Positions 35,252 through 45,634 of a stretch of DNA of 64,000 bases are shown here, in pieces. Under the pieces are notes generated by a model. The model had not been told where the DNA came from, did not search any database, and was given only the letters and a program-made list of their open reading frames with translations. This DNA comes from Leptospira semungkisensis (GTDB taxonomy: Bacteria > Spirochaetota > Leptospiria > Leptospirales > Leptospiraceae): assembly GCF_004770055.1 (NCBI RefSeq), contig NZ_RQEP01000005.1, positions 124,001 to 188,000 of the forward strand. Reading direction: 5' to 3'. The position numbers and the translations under genes are program-made. The first letter of the stretch is position 1; each line of letters opens with the position of its first letter.

Positions 35252-36824
35252 AGAGCCTGTCCGTTCTCTGTTTGCATTCGTGCAAGCAAGGACTGGCTCA
35301 ACAAGATTTCCTAAGAAAGTGATCACGGAGCTTCCTCCAAAATCAGGACATACAATCCTGGATCATATCCATTTTAGAATGAGCAAGATCCTTCCCCCTT
35401 CTCGTATCGTGTATCTAATCCCTGAGGGAGATACCGAATTAGAAGAATTCCTTTCTCGCAAAGGAATGAGGTATTTCAAAGGACCTTTAGAAGATGTAAG
35501 GCAAAGATATATTCTAGCTGCGGAGAAGTTCGGAGCTGATGCGATCCTGAGATTAACGGGAGACAACCCGTTCTATGATACGACTCATTTGGATCTTCTC
35601 ATCCAATCTTTCCTGGAAGAAGAGGCCGATCTTGCTTATTTTAAAGGACTTCCCTTAGGAATGGGAGGAGAACTATTTCGTACTAGCGCGTTAGTAGCCT
35701 CTCCTCCCCAAGGACTCGAAGAAAGATATAGAGAACATGTAAGCATTCATATCAAGGAAGAACCGGATCGTTTTAAGATCGTTCCTATCGCAAGTCTTCT
35801 CACTCCAGAAGAAAGCTCTCGTATCGGGAATCTCAGATTAACCATAGATACTCCGGAAGATTTTCAAACCCTCTCCAACATTTTAAAGGATAAGCTCCCC
35901 GATTCTCTCAGCGACTTGGGAGCCTCCAAACTACTAGAATGGGAAAAGGAGCAACCTTCTCTTTTCAAAGGAAATCAAGATGTTCCTCAGGTGCGATTTC
36001 CTCTTCCGAATCCGGTCAAAAGCTATCAGAAAAGAATAGGACTGTTAGTCGCGCCGGCTAAGGACTACGGCTCCGGTCACTTCTCTCGTTGTTCTATCCT
36101 TCACTCCATTCTGCCTTATAGAAACTGGGAAAGCTTTTGGCTTACTGAATTTCCTAAAGATGGGGAATATGATATTTTGTTAATAGATTATAGGGATGTA
36201 CTTATTCCCATCGAATACAAAAAGACCAAAGTACTTCTCTTAGATCATTTTGGAGAAGATAGAAAAAAATATCCGTATTGGGATCTTCTCCCTCATCCGC
36301 AAAATAATGCCGAATTCAATTGGGATCAGATCTTACTCCCTCCCAATCTTAGAAATTCCTCTTTAAGATCCCTAGACAAAGAAGAAGCCTCCTTCGATCT
36401 ATTCTGTTATGCCGGGAGTCTTGGAGAATCAGAAACGGAGGAATTGGATTCCTTTCTTCTCTCGATTCCCGACACAAAAAAATTGTTGAGAGTGGGAGGC
36501 CATTCGCCTAAAGACCAGGCAAAATCCAAACTGGAATATCATCCTAGACTTTCTAGGTTCGCATACTTAGAGTTTTTAAGATCCTCTAAAAGGTTTTTAG
36601 GATACTTCGGGCAAAGTTTATTTGAAGCAATCTATTTGAAAATACCGAGCGCCAGCTTTTCCATTTCTCCAGTTCATTCGGACCTTTCAAAATTATTAGA
36701 AAAATATAATATTCCTTTTGCCGACCCGAGAAATAATTCCTCCGACCAAAAATTTCTTTTAAGTTCCCGTTTTCCGGATGGGAGCGGCTACCGATTACTT
36801 TTAGATCAAATCGATTCCCTCTAA
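35226..36824 (+). CDS. SpsF-like cytidylyltransferase fused to a PseG-like domain
   Basis: 532 residues from the ATG at 35226 (a GTG lies one codon earlier). Residues 15-245 are a SpsF/CMP-sugar synthetase-type nucleotidyltransferase: FVQARTGSTRFPKK, RLTGDNPF and LRLTIDTPED. Residues from about 265 resemble PseG, the UDP-sugar hydrolase of pseudaminic acid synthesis: GSGHFSRC, LLIDYRD and FGQSLFEAIYLKIP. Such fusions suggest synthesis of an activated nonulosonic-like sugar. It overlaps the spiro-SPASM gene and is probably translationally coupled. No partner sugar genes (pseB, pseC, pseI) flank it. Confidence 0.78.
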   Translation: MSGIHSTHREPVRSLFAFVQARTGSTRFPKKVITELPPKSGHTILDHIHFRMSKILPPSRIVYLIPEGDTELEEFLSRKGMRYFKGPLEDVRQRYILAAEKFGADAILRLTGDNPFYDTTHLDLLIQSFLEEEADLAYFKGLPLGMGGELFRTSALVASPPQGLEERYREHVSIHIKEEPDRFKIVPIASLLTPEESSRIGNLRLTIDTPEDFQTLSNILKDKLPDSLSDLGASKLLEWEKEQPSLFKGNQDVPQVRFPLPNPVKSYQKRIGLLVAPAKDYGSGHFSRCSILHSILPYRNWESFWLTEFPKDGEYDILLIDYRDVLIPIEYKKTKVLLLDHFGEDRKKYPYWDLLPHPQNNAEFNWDQILLPPNLRNSSLRSLDKEEASFDLFCYAGSLGESETEELDSFLLSIPDTKKLLRVGGHSPKDQAKSKLEYHPRLSRFAYLEFLRSSKRFLGYFGQSLFEAIYLKIPSASFSISPVHSDLSKLLEKYNIPFADPRNNSSDQKFLLSSRFPDGSGYRLLLDQIDSL

Positions 36825-36903
36825 ATAAAAGCAAAACTAACGCATTTTATTAAACGAATCGACTTTCTGAGTATATCCAAAACGGACAATACTCCGGTCT
36901 CGA

Positions 36904-36914
36904 CCGACCGTCGG
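36904..36914. promoter_or_regulatory. Candidate operator CCGACCGTCGG, distal copy
   Basis: CCGAC-C-GTCGG is a perfect inverted repeat identical in its core to the copy at 37046-37058, 143 bp closer to the tetR start. Confidence 0.6.
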
Positions 36915-37045
36915 ATTTTCCGCCAGAAAGTCAGGAAACATTTTTCATTTTATTTGTTTCCTTTGTTGATTTTTTTTCCCTTTGTTCTGAAATTAGTTTG
37001 ACCGACTCCTATTCGGAGCGAACATAAAACCGACTGTTAGTCTAT

Positions 37046-37058
37046 ACCGACCGTCGGT
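37046..37058. promoter_or_regulatory. Candidate operator ACCGACCGTCGGT, proximal copy
   Basis: ACCGAC-C-GTCGGT is a perfect inverted repeat 18 bp before the tetR start codon, just ahead of the AGGAGG site. A related half-site pair, GACT-GTT-AGTC, is at 37032-37042. A TTGACC (36998) could be the -35. Confidence 0.7.
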
Positions 37059-37076
37059 TTAAGCAGGAGGAATCTA

Positions 37077-37814
37077 ATGATCCCAGCGAAAATCTCTACA
37101 AAAGAAAGAATTCTAAACGAATCCAGAAGGCTATTCTTCGAAAAGGGGTACGAAACCACCTCGATCCAGGACATCTTATCCGCTTTGGACATAGCCAAAG
37201 GAACGTTTTATCACCATTTTCAATCCAAAGAAGAGCTTTTAGAAGAAATTGCAGTGCAATTCTCCAAAGAAGCACACGCAGCAATGCTGAATGAGATCGG
37301 CGACCTCGGAAACGAAGGCACCGGTTTGGAAAAAATCCGCAAGGCGCTCGTCGTGGCTCATAACTGGAAAAAAGGCAAATCCGAAGAGATTCGATTCCTA
37401 CTCGAATCCCTCTTCTCCGCGAGCAACCTGCAATTGAGAGATAAGATCCGACGCAAATCTGTAGGTCTTAGCTTTCCTCTATTCGCTTCTTTGATCGTAG
37501 AAGGTCAGAAAGACGGTTCTCTCAAAAGCAATTTGAGAGCAGATCATTTAACTTCCATCATTTTCGATCTGAGTGATGCTTTAGGCGAGAAAGTAGCCTT
37601 TCATCTCTTAGGAAGAAGTAAGGATTCGGAAGCTGAGATCTACGAGTTGATGGTTTCTTATCATACTACCATTGAAGATCTATTAGGAAGCCCGGCAGGA
37701 GGACTGGATTATTTCAGCAGAGAAGAGTGGAGCGAACTTGCTCGTCTCTTCAAAGGCGAGAAAACTCCTTCTCCTATCGAAGAGCCTCTTCAGCTGGTTG
37801 CGAACGCAGGTTAA
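37077..37814 (+). CDS. TetR/AcrR-family regulator
   Basis: 245 residues, ATG six bases after AGGAGG. Residues 8-55 are the TetR DNA-binding domain: ILNESRRLFFEKGYETTSIQDI and KGTFYHHFQSKEELL. The C-terminal domain is longer than usual and of no recognised subgroup. Two copies of the palindrome CCGACCGTCGG in the 252-bp upstream gap point to autoregulation. The DUF1801 gene begins 32 bp downstream and is probably the co-regulated target. Confidence 0.9.
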   Translation: MIPAKISTKERILNESRRLFFEKGYETTSIQDILSALDIAKGTFYHHFQSKEELLEEIAVQFSKEAHAAMLNEIGDLGNEGTGLEKIRKALVVAHNWKKGKSEEIRFLLESLFSASNLQLRDKIRRKSVGLSFPLFASLIVEGQKDGSLKSNLRADHLTSIIFDLSDALGEKVAFHLLGRSKDSEAEIYELMVSYHTTIEDLLGSPAGGLDYFSREEWSELARLFKGEKTPSPIEEPLQLVANAG

Positions 37815-37846
37815 CGTAAAGGGCCCCGCCCTAAGGGAAAAAGTCT

Positions 37847-38245
37847 ATGCTACTTTATGCTCTCGTTCCCACTCTACCGCGATTGGAATTCGAATCCAAT
37901 CCGGACGTGGAGAATTATATAAACCAAGCTCCTCTCTCGAGGAGAGAAAATATCCGGGATCTAATTGGATCTCTTAAGGAAGAATTCGAGGATTTAAGAG
38001 AAGGCTTGAAGTACGGAATGCCTACTTTTGAAAGAAATGGGCGATGGATTGCATTCTCTAACCATAAGAATCATCTATCCGTCTATTTCTGCGAGGAATC
38101 GTATGTTCGGGCGTTTCGATCCAAATTCCCTGAGGCTGAGACTGGTAAGAACTGTGTCTTTCTCAGAGATAAGGACAAGTTCCCTGGGACTTATTTAAAA
38201 ACCTTACTAAAGAAAACCTTACAACAAAGAGCAAAGACCCGCTAA
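37847..38245 (+). CDS. DUF1801/YdhG-like small protein
   Basis: 132 residues. GLKYGMPTFERNG followed by IAFSNHKNHLSVYF is the core of DUF1801, a small cystatin-like domain of which some members (Fra/YdhG) are described as iron chaperones. Cytosolic; no catalytic residues obvious. Likely co-transcribed with the tetR gene and ended by the terminator at 38279-38309. Confidence 0.8.
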   Translation: MLLYALVPTLPRLEFESNPDVENYINQAPLSRRENIRDLIGSLKEEFEDLREGLKYGMPTFERNGRWIAFSNHKNHLSVYFCEESYVRAFRSKFPEAETGKNCVFLRDKDKFPGTYLKTLLKKTLQQRAKTR

Positions 38246-38278
38246 GTCTCTGTTCCTTCTTATGACTCGTATTGGGTA

Positions 38279-38309
38279 AGGCCGTATGTTTATACGGCCT
38301 TTTTATTTC
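38279..38309 (+). terminator. Intrinsic terminator after the tetR-DUF1801 unit
   Basis: AGGCCGTAT (38279-38287) pairs perfectly with ATACGGCCT (38292-38300), loop GTTT, followed by TTTTTATTT. Confidence 0.92.
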
Positions 38310-38392
38310 ATTCCCAGCGGATCGGACAGAATACTGAGGCCAGTACGACTTGACCTCTTCCTTTCACAGAAAATTCTATCCGAACGAAGGCC

Positions 38393-41041
38393 ATGAAGAA
38401 GCAAATCAGCGATCGTTACGAACCTACAAGCGTGGAACCAAAGTGGATCTCCCTCTGGGAGACTCAAAAAAGTTTCCAACCCGACCTAAACGGGAAGGAA
38501 TCCTATTCGATCGTGATCCCTCCTCCCAATGTAACCGGAAGCCTTCATATCGGTCACGCACTCAATCATACTATCCAAGACATTCTCATCCGGATCGAAC
38601 GTAAAAAAGGTAAGTCGGCTCTTTGGGTTCCGGGCACTGACCACGCAGGTATTGCGACTCAAATGGTAGTAGAGAGAGAACTCTTAAAAGAGGGAAAGAA
38701 GAGGACCGATTTTACTAGAGAAGGTTTCGAAGCCAAGGTTTGGGAATGGAAAGAGCACTCAGGTGGAATGATCCAAAACCAACAGAGACTTCTGGGAGAA
38801 TCCGTGGACTGGTCCCGTTCCAGATTCACTATGGACGAAGGACTTTCCAAAGCTGTATTCAAAGTTTTTAAAACTCTTTATGACGAGGGTTTAATTTATC
38901 GCGGAGAAAGGATCATCAACTGGTGTCCTAAGACTCTTACTGCGATCTCCGATCTGGAAGTGGAATACAGAGAGGTGAAAGGAAAGCTCTATCATCTTAG
39001 ATATCCTATCGTCGGACAAAAAGGGAAATACGTAGTAGTAGCGACTACGAGACCGGAGACAATGTTCGGTGACGTTGCAGTTGCGGCCCATCCGGATGAT
39101 GAAAGATACAAGTCCCTCCAAGGCGCCGAACTAGAACTGCCTTTAACTGGCCGAAAGATCCCTCTACTATTTGATTCTTTTGTAGATAAGGAATTTGGAT
39201 CCGGACTCGTTAAGATCACTCCTGCTCACGATCCAAACGACTTCGAAGCGGGACAACGTCTTGGACTCAAGCCTCTTCTGGTCATGAATCCGAATGCAAC
39301 TCTCAATGAGAATGCAGGCAAGTATGCCGGCACTGAAAGATTCGTAGCGCGCAAAAAGGTCATCGAAGACCTACAAGCATTGGATCTTGTAGAGAAGATC
39401 GAAGAGCATACACACTCCGTAGGTCATAACTCAAGAGGCGGAGAGATCATTGAACCTTATCTTTCCACTCAATGGTTTTGTAAAATGAGATCTCTTGCTG
39501 ATCTTGCAGTTGAAGCTGTTCAATCCGGAGAGACTGAGTTCGTTCCTAAACTTTGGGAGAAGACATTCTTCGAATGGATGAATAATATTCGGGACTGGTG
39601 TATCTCTAGACAATTATGGTGGGGTCACAGAATTCCTGCCTATCATTGCAAGTCCTGTAAGCATATTGAAGTTTCAGAAACTGCGGTTACCTCTTGTCCT
39701 AAATGTGGTTCCAAAGAAGTAGAGCAAGACACTGATGTTTTGGATACTTGGTTCTCTTCTCAACTTTGGCCTTTCTCTACTTTAGGTTGGCCGGAGAATA
39801 CTCCTGACTTGCAAAAGTTTTATCCTACATCAGTACTAGTTACAGGCTTCGATATCATCTTCTTCTGGGTTGCTAGAATGATCATGATGGGCAAGAAGTT
39901 CACTGGCAAGGCTCCATTCTCCAAAGTAATCATTCACGGATTAGTACGAGATAAAGAAGGTAAGAAGTTCTCCAAGTCTGTCGGGAACGTTGTAGATCCT
40001 TTGGACATGATGAGCAAGTATGGAACGGACTCTTTCCGATTCTTCTTGGCTGCAACTCTTCCAGAAGCGAGAGACGTTCTATTCGACGAGAGCCGCTTGG
40101 ACGGTTATCGTTCCTTCTGCAATAAGATCTGGAACTCCAGTCGTTTCATTCTAATGAACTTAGAAGAAAACTGGAAGTTAGAAGATTTAGAATCCAAATA
40201 CGGTTCTAAATTAGAACCGATGGATAAATGGATCCTTCATAAGTTCAACGAGACTCTTGCAGCCTACGAAAAAGCATATTCCAAATTTCTGTTTTTCGAA
40301 ATGGCTTCTCAGATCTATGATTTTGTCTGGGGAGATTTCTGTGACTGGTATATCGAATTAGTCAAACCTCGTATCTACGGAAAGCTGGGAGAAGAATCCC
40401 AGACAGTCGCTAAGCAAGTCTTGGCGAGCATTCTCGTAAAAGCATTAGGATTATTGCATCCTTTCATGCCTTTCCTCACCGAAGAGATTTACGAAGTATT
40501 TAGCGAAGGTGATTTCCTAATACAATCCCCCTTCCCCACATCTTATTCCGTTGCTGAAGAAGACGAGGGAGTTCTCAAGACCAATATATTACAAGAAGCT
40601 GTTACACAAATTCGCGTTCAAAGAGCCGAAAACGGAGTCCCTTTGGATAAGAAATGCAAGGTAGTATTGAAATCTTCTCATCCTCTTGTTAAATCAGCAG
40701 TGCAGGACTTCGAATTTTCCATCCTTCAGTTAGCGCGCTTAGAAAGTATAGAAGTCGCGGCCGAATATGCGGGAGAGAAAACAGACTCGGTCGGAGCTTT
40801 CCGATTCGGAGAAGTCATTCTTCCTTTGGCGGGAATGATAGACTTCGAAAAAGAAAAAGCAAGGATCACGAAGGAACTCGAGAAAGTTAGACAAGAAGAA
40901 GAGAAACTCGCTTCTAAGCTCGGAAATGAAAACTTCTTAGCAAAGGCAAACCCGGACGTCGTAGAAAAGGAGAAGGAAAAACTCAAACTCCTCCAAGAGA
41001 AGAAGGACGTCCTCCAGAAAGGTCTGGAAAAACTAGGATAA
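38393..41041 (+). CDS. valS: Valyl-tRNA synthetase
   Basis: 882 residues, standard length. Class I signatures: [15 protein letters not shown] (HIGH) and [12 protein letters not shown] (KMSKS-type). The editing domain has [10 protein letters not shown]; zinc-like CKSC and CPKC pairs lie near residue 420; the C-terminal 100 residues form a coiled coil typical of ValRS. It charges tRNA-Val. It heads a forward unit with purD (15 bp) and a hypothetical gene (2 bp). Confidence 0.97.
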   Translation: MKKQISDRYEPTSVEPKWISLWETQKSFQPDLNGKESYSIVIPPPNVTGSLHIGHALNHTIQDILIRIERKKGKSALWVPGTDHAGIATQMVVERELLKEGKKRTDFTREGFEAKVWEWKEHSGGMIQNQQRLLGESVDWSRSRFTMDEGLSKAVFKVFKTLYDEGLIYRGERIINWCPKTLTAISDLEVEYREVKGKLYHLRYPIVGQKGKYVVVATTRPETMFGDVAVAAHPDDERYKSLQGAELELPLTGRKIPLLFDSFVDKEFGSGLVKITPAHDPNDFEAGQRLGLKPLLVMNPNATLNENAGKYAGTERFVARKKVIEDLQALDLVEKIEEHTHSVGHNSRGGEIIEPYLSTQWFCKMRSLADLAVEAVQSGETEFVPKLWEKTFFEWMNNIRDWCISRQLWWGHRIPAYHCKSCKHIEVSETAVTSCPKCGSKEVEQDTDVLDTWFSSQLWPFSTLGWPENTPDLQKFYPTSVLVTGFDIIFFWVARMIMMGKKFTGKAPFSKVIIHGLVRDKEGKKFSKSVGNVVDPLDMMSKYGTDSFRFFLAATLPEARDVLFDESRLDGYRSFCNKIWNSSRFILMNLEENWKLEDLESKYGSKLEPMDKWILHKFNETLAAYEKAYSKFLFFEMASQIYDFVWGDFCDWYIELVKPRIYGKLGEESQTVAKQVLASILVKALGLLHPFMPFLTEEIYEVFSEGDFLIQSPFPTSYSVAEEDEGVLKTNILQEAVTQIRVQRAENGVPLDKKCKVVLKSSHPLVKSAVQDFEFSILQLARLESIEVAAEYAGEKTDSVGAFRFGEVILPLAGMIDFEKEKARITKELEKVRQEEEKLASKLGNENFLAKANPDVVEKEKEKLKLLQEKKDVLQKGLEKLG

Positions 41042-41056
41042 GAACAGAGTATTATT

Positions 41057-42328
41057 ATGTCTAAGATTCTTCTAATCGGTTCAGGAGGAAGGGAGAGCGC
41101 TATCGCATTCAAACTCCGCCAATCCTCTAAATTGACCTCTCTACATGTTTTCCCTGGAAACGGAGGTTTTCCGGATAATGAGATCTTGGCAGCGAATTCT
41201 TTCGATCTCAAGGACAAATCCTCGGTCCAGAGCTTCATTCAAAAAAATGAATATGATTTAGTGGTAGTCGGTCCTGAAGATCCTCTTGTGGACGGGATCG
41301 GAGACTGGCTAGCGGAGATAGGAATTCCAGTATTCGGACCTTCCGCCTATTGCGCTCAGATCGAAGGTTCCAAAGAATTTGCAAAAGCCTTAATGATAGA
41401 GGCCGGAGTGCCTACTGCAAAGTATGCTTCCTTTACTGATTATGATTCTTCTCTTGCTTACGTAAGAAAAGAAGGCGCTCCTATTGTAGTAAAAGCGGAC
41501 GGGCTCGCTGCAGGAAAGGGAGTCACTGTCTGCACGGAACTTTCTCAAGCAGAGCAAGCATTAAAAGAAATTTTCTTGGATCATAAATTCGGTAAGAGTG
41601 GTTCCAGAGTAGTTATCGAAGAATTCATGGACGGCCAAGAGGCTTCCATCTTTGCGATCAGCGATGGAGAGACTTATTTCACTCTTCCTGCGGCCCAAGA
41701 TCATAAAAGAGCGTATGACGGAGACCTGGGACCGAATACCGGAGGAATGGGAGCATACTGCCCAGCTCCGATCGCAAGCGAAGAAGTATTACAAAAAGTG
41801 AATACACGAGTCTTTCAGCCCATGTTCGAAGCATTCCGCAAGAAAGGACATCCTTATAAAGGCCTTCTATATGCAGGATTAATGATCGACTCTAAGGGAG
41901 AACCCAAGGTTGTAGAGTTCAATTGTAGATTCGGAGATCCTGAAACCCAATGCGTATTACCTATGTTAGAAGGAGACCTATTGGAGATCTTTATGGCATC
42001 TGCCAAAGGGACATTGAAAGGGGTAAAAACAGGTTTGCGCTCCGGAGCTTCTACCGTAGTCGTTTTGGCCGCTGAAGGTTATCCCGATTCTTACGCAAAG
42101 AATATTCCTCTAAATCTTCCTAAATCCGAAAATAAAGATCTAGTAGTTTTTCATGCAGGCACTTCAAAAAAGGATGGAAACTTAGTATCAACAGGTGGAA
42201 GAATTCTAGGAATCTCTTCCTACGGAAATGACTTAAAAGATTCTGTGGATAAGGCTTATGCTTATCTAAACAGCTTCCAAATCTCTAAGACCTTCTTCCG
42301 TAAGGACATTGCAAAAAAAGCCCTGTAG
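41057..42328 (+). CDS. purD: Phosphoribosylamine--glycine ligase
   Basis: 423 residues, typical of [19 protein letters not shown] at the N-terminus, the ATP-grasp segment [34 protein letters not shown] and [12 protein letters not shown] are all present. It makes glycinamide ribonucleotide in purine synthesis. It lies between valS and a hypothetical gene in a tight unit. Confidence 0.97.
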   Translation: MSKILLIGSGGRESAIAFKLRQSSKLTSLHVFPGNGGFPDNEILAANSFDLKDKSSVQSFIQKNEYDLVVVGPEDPLVDGIGDWLAEIGIPVFGPSAYCAQIEGSKEFAKALMIEAGVPTAKYASFTDYDSSLAYVRKEGAPIVVKADGLAAGKGVTVCTELSQAEQALKEIFLDHKFGKSGSRVVIEEFMDGQEASIFAISDGETYFTLPAAQDHKRAYDGDLGPNTGGMGAYCPAPIASEEVLQKVNTRVFQPMFEAFRKKGHPYKGLLYAGLMIDSKGEPKVVEFNCRFGDPETQCVLPMLEGDLLEIFMASAKGTLKGVKTGLRSGASTVVVLAAEGYPDSYAKNIPLNLPKSENKDLVVFHAGTSKKDGNLVSTGGRILGISSYGNDLKDSVDKAYAYLNSFQISKTFFRKDIAKKAL

Positions 42329-42330
42329 TC

Positions 42331-43176
42331 ATGCCCTTTTTAGTATCCGGAAATATTGATTTAGTAGATCGTCCTAGCCTTCGTAAGCTCGAAAAGCATC
42401 TAGGCATTATTCTATCTTCTCATCAATATCCTCTAGAACAATACAATTTGATTCGCAACTCTTTAAAGCAAAGATTGGATTCGGACACTTTAGTCCGAGC
42501 AATGACCAGAAAAGAACTATTATCTTTTATTTATATACTTACTCAGTTCGGAGACGTGGTCCAAGGAGAAACTCCTCAGGAATATCTGGATGTAGAAAAT
42601 GTACCTGTCATTATCGAATGGCAAAAAGGACATTTCATGATCCCGTACGAAGTGTTGGATTATCTGGCTCAATCCAGAGTGTTTAGGAACCAGAACTATC
42701 TATTTGCATTAATTCCCGCATTGCCTAGCAGAGAAAAGAAAGCTTGGTTGGAATGGATCGGCGCAGGTTACGGACGGACCTTTCCGAGAGAGATCAATCA
42801 CGAGTTATATTATCAGTGCAGGCATTTGCAAAAACCTTTCCAAGGCAAGAGTCTTGTCCAAGAGGAATCCATTCGATTGGAGCAACTCTGGGCTGCCGGC
42901 AAAAATGAGACTGTGGATTGGTTCTATAAAGGCATTCTTCCCTTCTATTCCTCCATGAAGGAACTCCAACGCACAGAAAGAGATCCGTTTCTGCTACATG
43001 TTTTGGACCTGATTCGTTCCGGAAAACTTGTCCTAAAACGACTACCAGAGGAATTTGGCAAAAGGGAAGATTACCAGCTCGTATCCACTGTCGAAGGGAA
43101 CACCCCTCAACTTAGAGATACGGTTTTCAGCTGGGAAGAAGCAAGAGAGCAAAGCGAAGACTTTCTCTTTCGATAA
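42331..43176 (+). CDS. Conserved-looking hypothetical protein after purD
   Basis: 281 residues, start 2 bp after the purD stop, so translation is probably coupled. No signal peptide and no membrane helix. It is rich in aromatic residues and Arg/Glu, with segments such as [21 protein letters not shown] and [13 protein letters not shown], and reads as a compact mainly helical cytosolic protein. I recognise no family. Context offers no clear role beyond co-expression with valS and purD. Confidence 0.72.
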   Translation: MPFLVSGNIDLVDRPSLRKLEKHLGIILSSHQYPLEQYNLIRNSLKQRLDSDTLVRAMTRKELLSFIYILTQFGDVVQGETPQEYLDVENVPVIIEWQKGHFMIPYEVLDYLAQSRVFRNQNYLFALIPALPSREKKAWLEWIGAGYGRTFPREINHELYYQCRHLQKPFQGKSLVQEESIRLEQLWAAGKNETVDWFYKGILPFYSSMKELQRTERDPFLLHVLDLIRSGKLVLKRLPEEFGKREDYQLVSTVEGNTPQLRDTVFSWEEAREQSEDFLFR

Positions 43177-43283
43177 CGATTTTCCCGTAAAAACTTAAAG
43201 CGCCGCATTTAATCCCGCTGCATTGCGATCCGACTTCGGCGCATTCCGAATTTAGAAATTAAAGGATCCTATATTATCCCGCT

Positions 43284-44387
43284 ATGGAAGTCAGAAACGC
43301 CAAGGAACTGAAGCGCCTCTCCAAAGAATTACAAGAGAACTTTTTAAATCGATGGAAACTCCTCAATCTTGATAAGGATCAGGACCAACTTAAATCCTTT
43401 AACGATCGTATCGCGGAACCAAGCTTCTGGGATAATCCGGACCAAGCAAAATCCATCAGCCAAAGAAAGACTGAACTCGAAAGAAAATTAGATCCTTGGA
43501 TCTCTATTCGTCGAGATATATTAGACTTTCCTGATCTAGTAGAGCTTACCTTTGATGAGAAAGGAGAAGCTGGAGTAGACGAGCTCAGCACCGAATACCA
43601 AAGATTAAAAACCGAATTCGAGAGACTAGAACTCTTGGGAGCTCTAAACGAGCCCGAAGATATGAAGCCTGCCTTCTTAAATATCCATCCAGGAGCAGGC
43701 GGAACCGAAAGCCAAGACTGGGCAGAGATGCTCTTCCGTATGTACATGAAGTACTTCGATAAGAAAGGATACCAATACAGCGTAGTTGACTTTCAAGAAG
43801 GCGACGGAGCCGGGATCAAGAATGCGACCATTCATGTAATCGGTGATTTCGCATACGGATTCATGAAATGCGAGAATGGAGTTCATAGACTCGTGCGTAT
43901 TTCTCCTTTCGACGCGAACAAGCGTAGACATACTTCCTTTGTATCCGTTCATGTGAGTCCTGAATTGGATGATGATATCGATATCAAGATAGAAGATAAG
44001 GATATCAGAGTGGATGTGTATCGTTCTTCCGGTGCAGGCGGTCAGCACGTTAACACTACAGACTCTGCCGTACGGATCACTCATATTCCTTCCGGAATAG
44101 TTGTAGCGTGCCAAAATGAAAGATCCCAGATCAAGAACAGGGACACTGCGTTCAAAATGCTAAAGGCCAGATTGTACGAGCTAGAGCAAGAAAGGCTGAA
44201 AGATGATCTAGAAAAGAAATCGGGAGAGAAGAAGGACATAGCCTGGGGAAACCAGATCCGTTCTTACGTATTCCATCCTTATAATATGGTCAAGGATCAT
44301 CGCACGGATCATGAAACTGGGAACGTGCAAGCAGTTATGGACGGGGATATAGAACCGTTCATCATGGCTTACTTAAAAACTTTATAA
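43284..44387 (+). CDS. prfB: Peptide chain release factor 2
   Basis: 367 residues in one continuous frame from an ATG. The SPF tripeptide that reads UGA/UAA is in VRISPFDAN, and the GGQ catalytic loop is in [11 protein letters not shown], followed by [10 protein letters not shown]. It releases finished peptides at UAA and UGA. The programmed +1 frameshift found near codon 25 in many prfB genes is absent: the N-terminal [12 protein letters not shown] region has no in-frame UGA. It is convergent with the efflux-linked TetR gene, 3 bp apart. Confidence 0.97.
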   Translation: MEVRNAKELKRLSKELQENFLNRWKLLNLDKDQDQLKSFNDRIAEPSFWDNPDQAKSISQRKTELERKLDPWISIRRDILDFPDLVELTFDEKGEAGVDELSTEYQRLKTEFERLELLGALNEPEDMKPAFLNIHPGAGGTESQDWAEMLFRMYMKYFDKKGYQYSVVDFQEGDGAGIKNATIHVIGDFAYGFMKCENGVHRLVRISPFDANKRRHTSFVSVHVSPELDDDIDIKIEDKDIRVDVYRSSGAGGQHVNTTDSAVRITHIPSGIVVACQNERSQIKNRDTAFKMLKARLYELEQERLKDDLEKKSGEKKDIAWGNQIRSYVFHPYNMVKDHRTDHETGNVQAVMDGDIEPFIMAYLKTL

Positions 44388-44390
44388 TAT

Positions 44391-44963
44391 TCAAGCCGAC
44401 TGATTTTTTTCCTGCACTCCTTCTAAGAAAATATTTACGATCGCCTCAAAAGCGGTCGTATTCGAATAAGGGCTTTGGAAAAGATAAGTCGGATTCAGAA
44501 CGCCATCCACTGCCGCTAGTAGTATATCAATAGTCAGTTCAGGAGTTATATCCTTTCGGATCTGCCCTGCTTTTTGTCCTTCTCTCAAAAGATCGGAGAG
44601 GCTCAATATTCTTTGTCTTCTGAACTCCTTCATCGTATCAAATAAATCCGGGCGGACAGTCTCTATATCCTTTGCAAATGTTTTGGAAATCTTGGAACCC
44701 AAGTCCGAGATAAAGAAAAGTATCTCCTTGAGTCTTTCGATAGGATCCCTAGTTTTATCCAGCAATACGCTATCGAATTTTGCCTGCACTTTGGACCTCA
44801 TTAATTCGAATACAGAATCGATCAGCTTATCTTTGGTATCATAATATTTATATAATGTTCTCTTGCTGATCCCTATATGTTTTGCTATCTGATCCGTATT
44901 TGTCTTTGCAAATCCGGAAGAAAGAAAAAGAAGAAAGGTTCTCTCCAGGATCCTATCTATCAT
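44391..44963 (-). CDS. TetR-family regulator at the end of a MacAB-like operon
   Basis: 190 residues. The DNA-binding domain has [43 protein letters not shown]. The start overlaps the ABC ATPase stop by 4 bp, so it is the last gene of the adaptor-permease-ATPase unit. The likely operator is the inverted repeat at 47740-47768 in front of the first gene, which would give negative feedback by a repressor encoded last. Ligand is presumably a substrate of the pump. Confidence 0.9.
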   Translation of the reverse strand: MIDRILERTFLLFLSSGFAKTNTDQIAKHIGISKRTLYKYYDTKDKLIDSVFELMRSKVQAKFDSVLLDKTRDPIERLKEILFFISDLGSKISKTFAKDIETVRPDLFDTMKEFRRQRILSLSDLLREGQKAGQIRKDITPELTIDILLAAVDGVLNPTYLFQSPYSNTTAFEAIVNIFLEGVQEKNQSA

Positions 44964-45634
44964 TTTTCTTTTCCGTTGGAGATCTTACCATCCACCAGCT
45001 TGATCTGCCTCTTGGCAGATTTGGCAAAGTCAGGATCGTGGGTCACCATGATCACAGTGGTTCCATCCGAATGATTGATATCCTTGAAAATATCCATTAC
45101 GATCTTTGCATTATTCGAATCCAAGGCTCCTGTCGGCTCATCCGCAAAAAGATATCTGGGCCTCATCACAAGTGATCTTGCGATGGAAACTCTTTGCATC
45201 TGTCCTCCGGAAAGCTGAGAAGGAAGATGATTCAATTTATCTCCCAGATCGAATCTTTCTAACAAACGGATTGCCTCTTTTCTTTTCTCAGTAAGCTCTC
45301 CAGCTTTTAACGCAGGCATGAGTACATTCTCCAAAGCGGTAAACTCAGGCAAAAGATAATGAAATTGGAAAACAAAACCCATGTGACGATTTCGGAATGC
45401 ATGCAATTCTTTCTGGCCAAGAAAGTGTATGTCTTTTCCATCTATACTAACCTTTCCATCCGTCGGATCATCTAAACTGCTGATCAGATAGAGAAGAGTG
45501 CTTTTTCCTGAGCCGGACTTTCCAGTTAAGGAAACGAATTCACCGGCCTTGATTTCCATGCTAATTCCTTTGATGACATCTGTAGGAGGTTTACCGAAAC
45601 TCTTTCGAACTTCTTCGATTAGTATGCTCATCAT
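44960..45634 (-). CDS. ABC transporter ATPase (MacB/LolD type)
   Basis: 224 residues. Walker [11 protein letters not shown]-loop [10 protein letters not shown], signature LSGGQMQRV, Walker [13 protein letters not shown] and the switch His in VTHDPDF. The length and [11 protein letters not shown] pattern match the MacB/LolD/FtsE group that energises type VII ABC systems. It overlaps both neighbours by 4 bp and serves the permease upstream. Confidence 0.94.
   Translation of the reverse strand: MMSILIEEVRKSFGKPPTDVIKGISMEIKAGEFVSLTGKSGSGKSTLLYLISSLDDPTDGKVSIDGKDIHFLGQKELHAFRNRHMGFVFQFHYLLPEFTALENVLMPALKAGELTEKRKEAIRLLERFDLGDKLNHLPSQLSGGQMQRVSIARSLVMRPRYLFADEPTGALDSNNAKIVMDIFKDINHSDGTTVIMVTHDPDFAKSAKRQIKLVDGKISNGKEK

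Noticed and set aside
43284..43400. Programmed frameshift in prfB
   Set aside because: No in-frame UGA and no slippery CUU-UGA site near codon 25.
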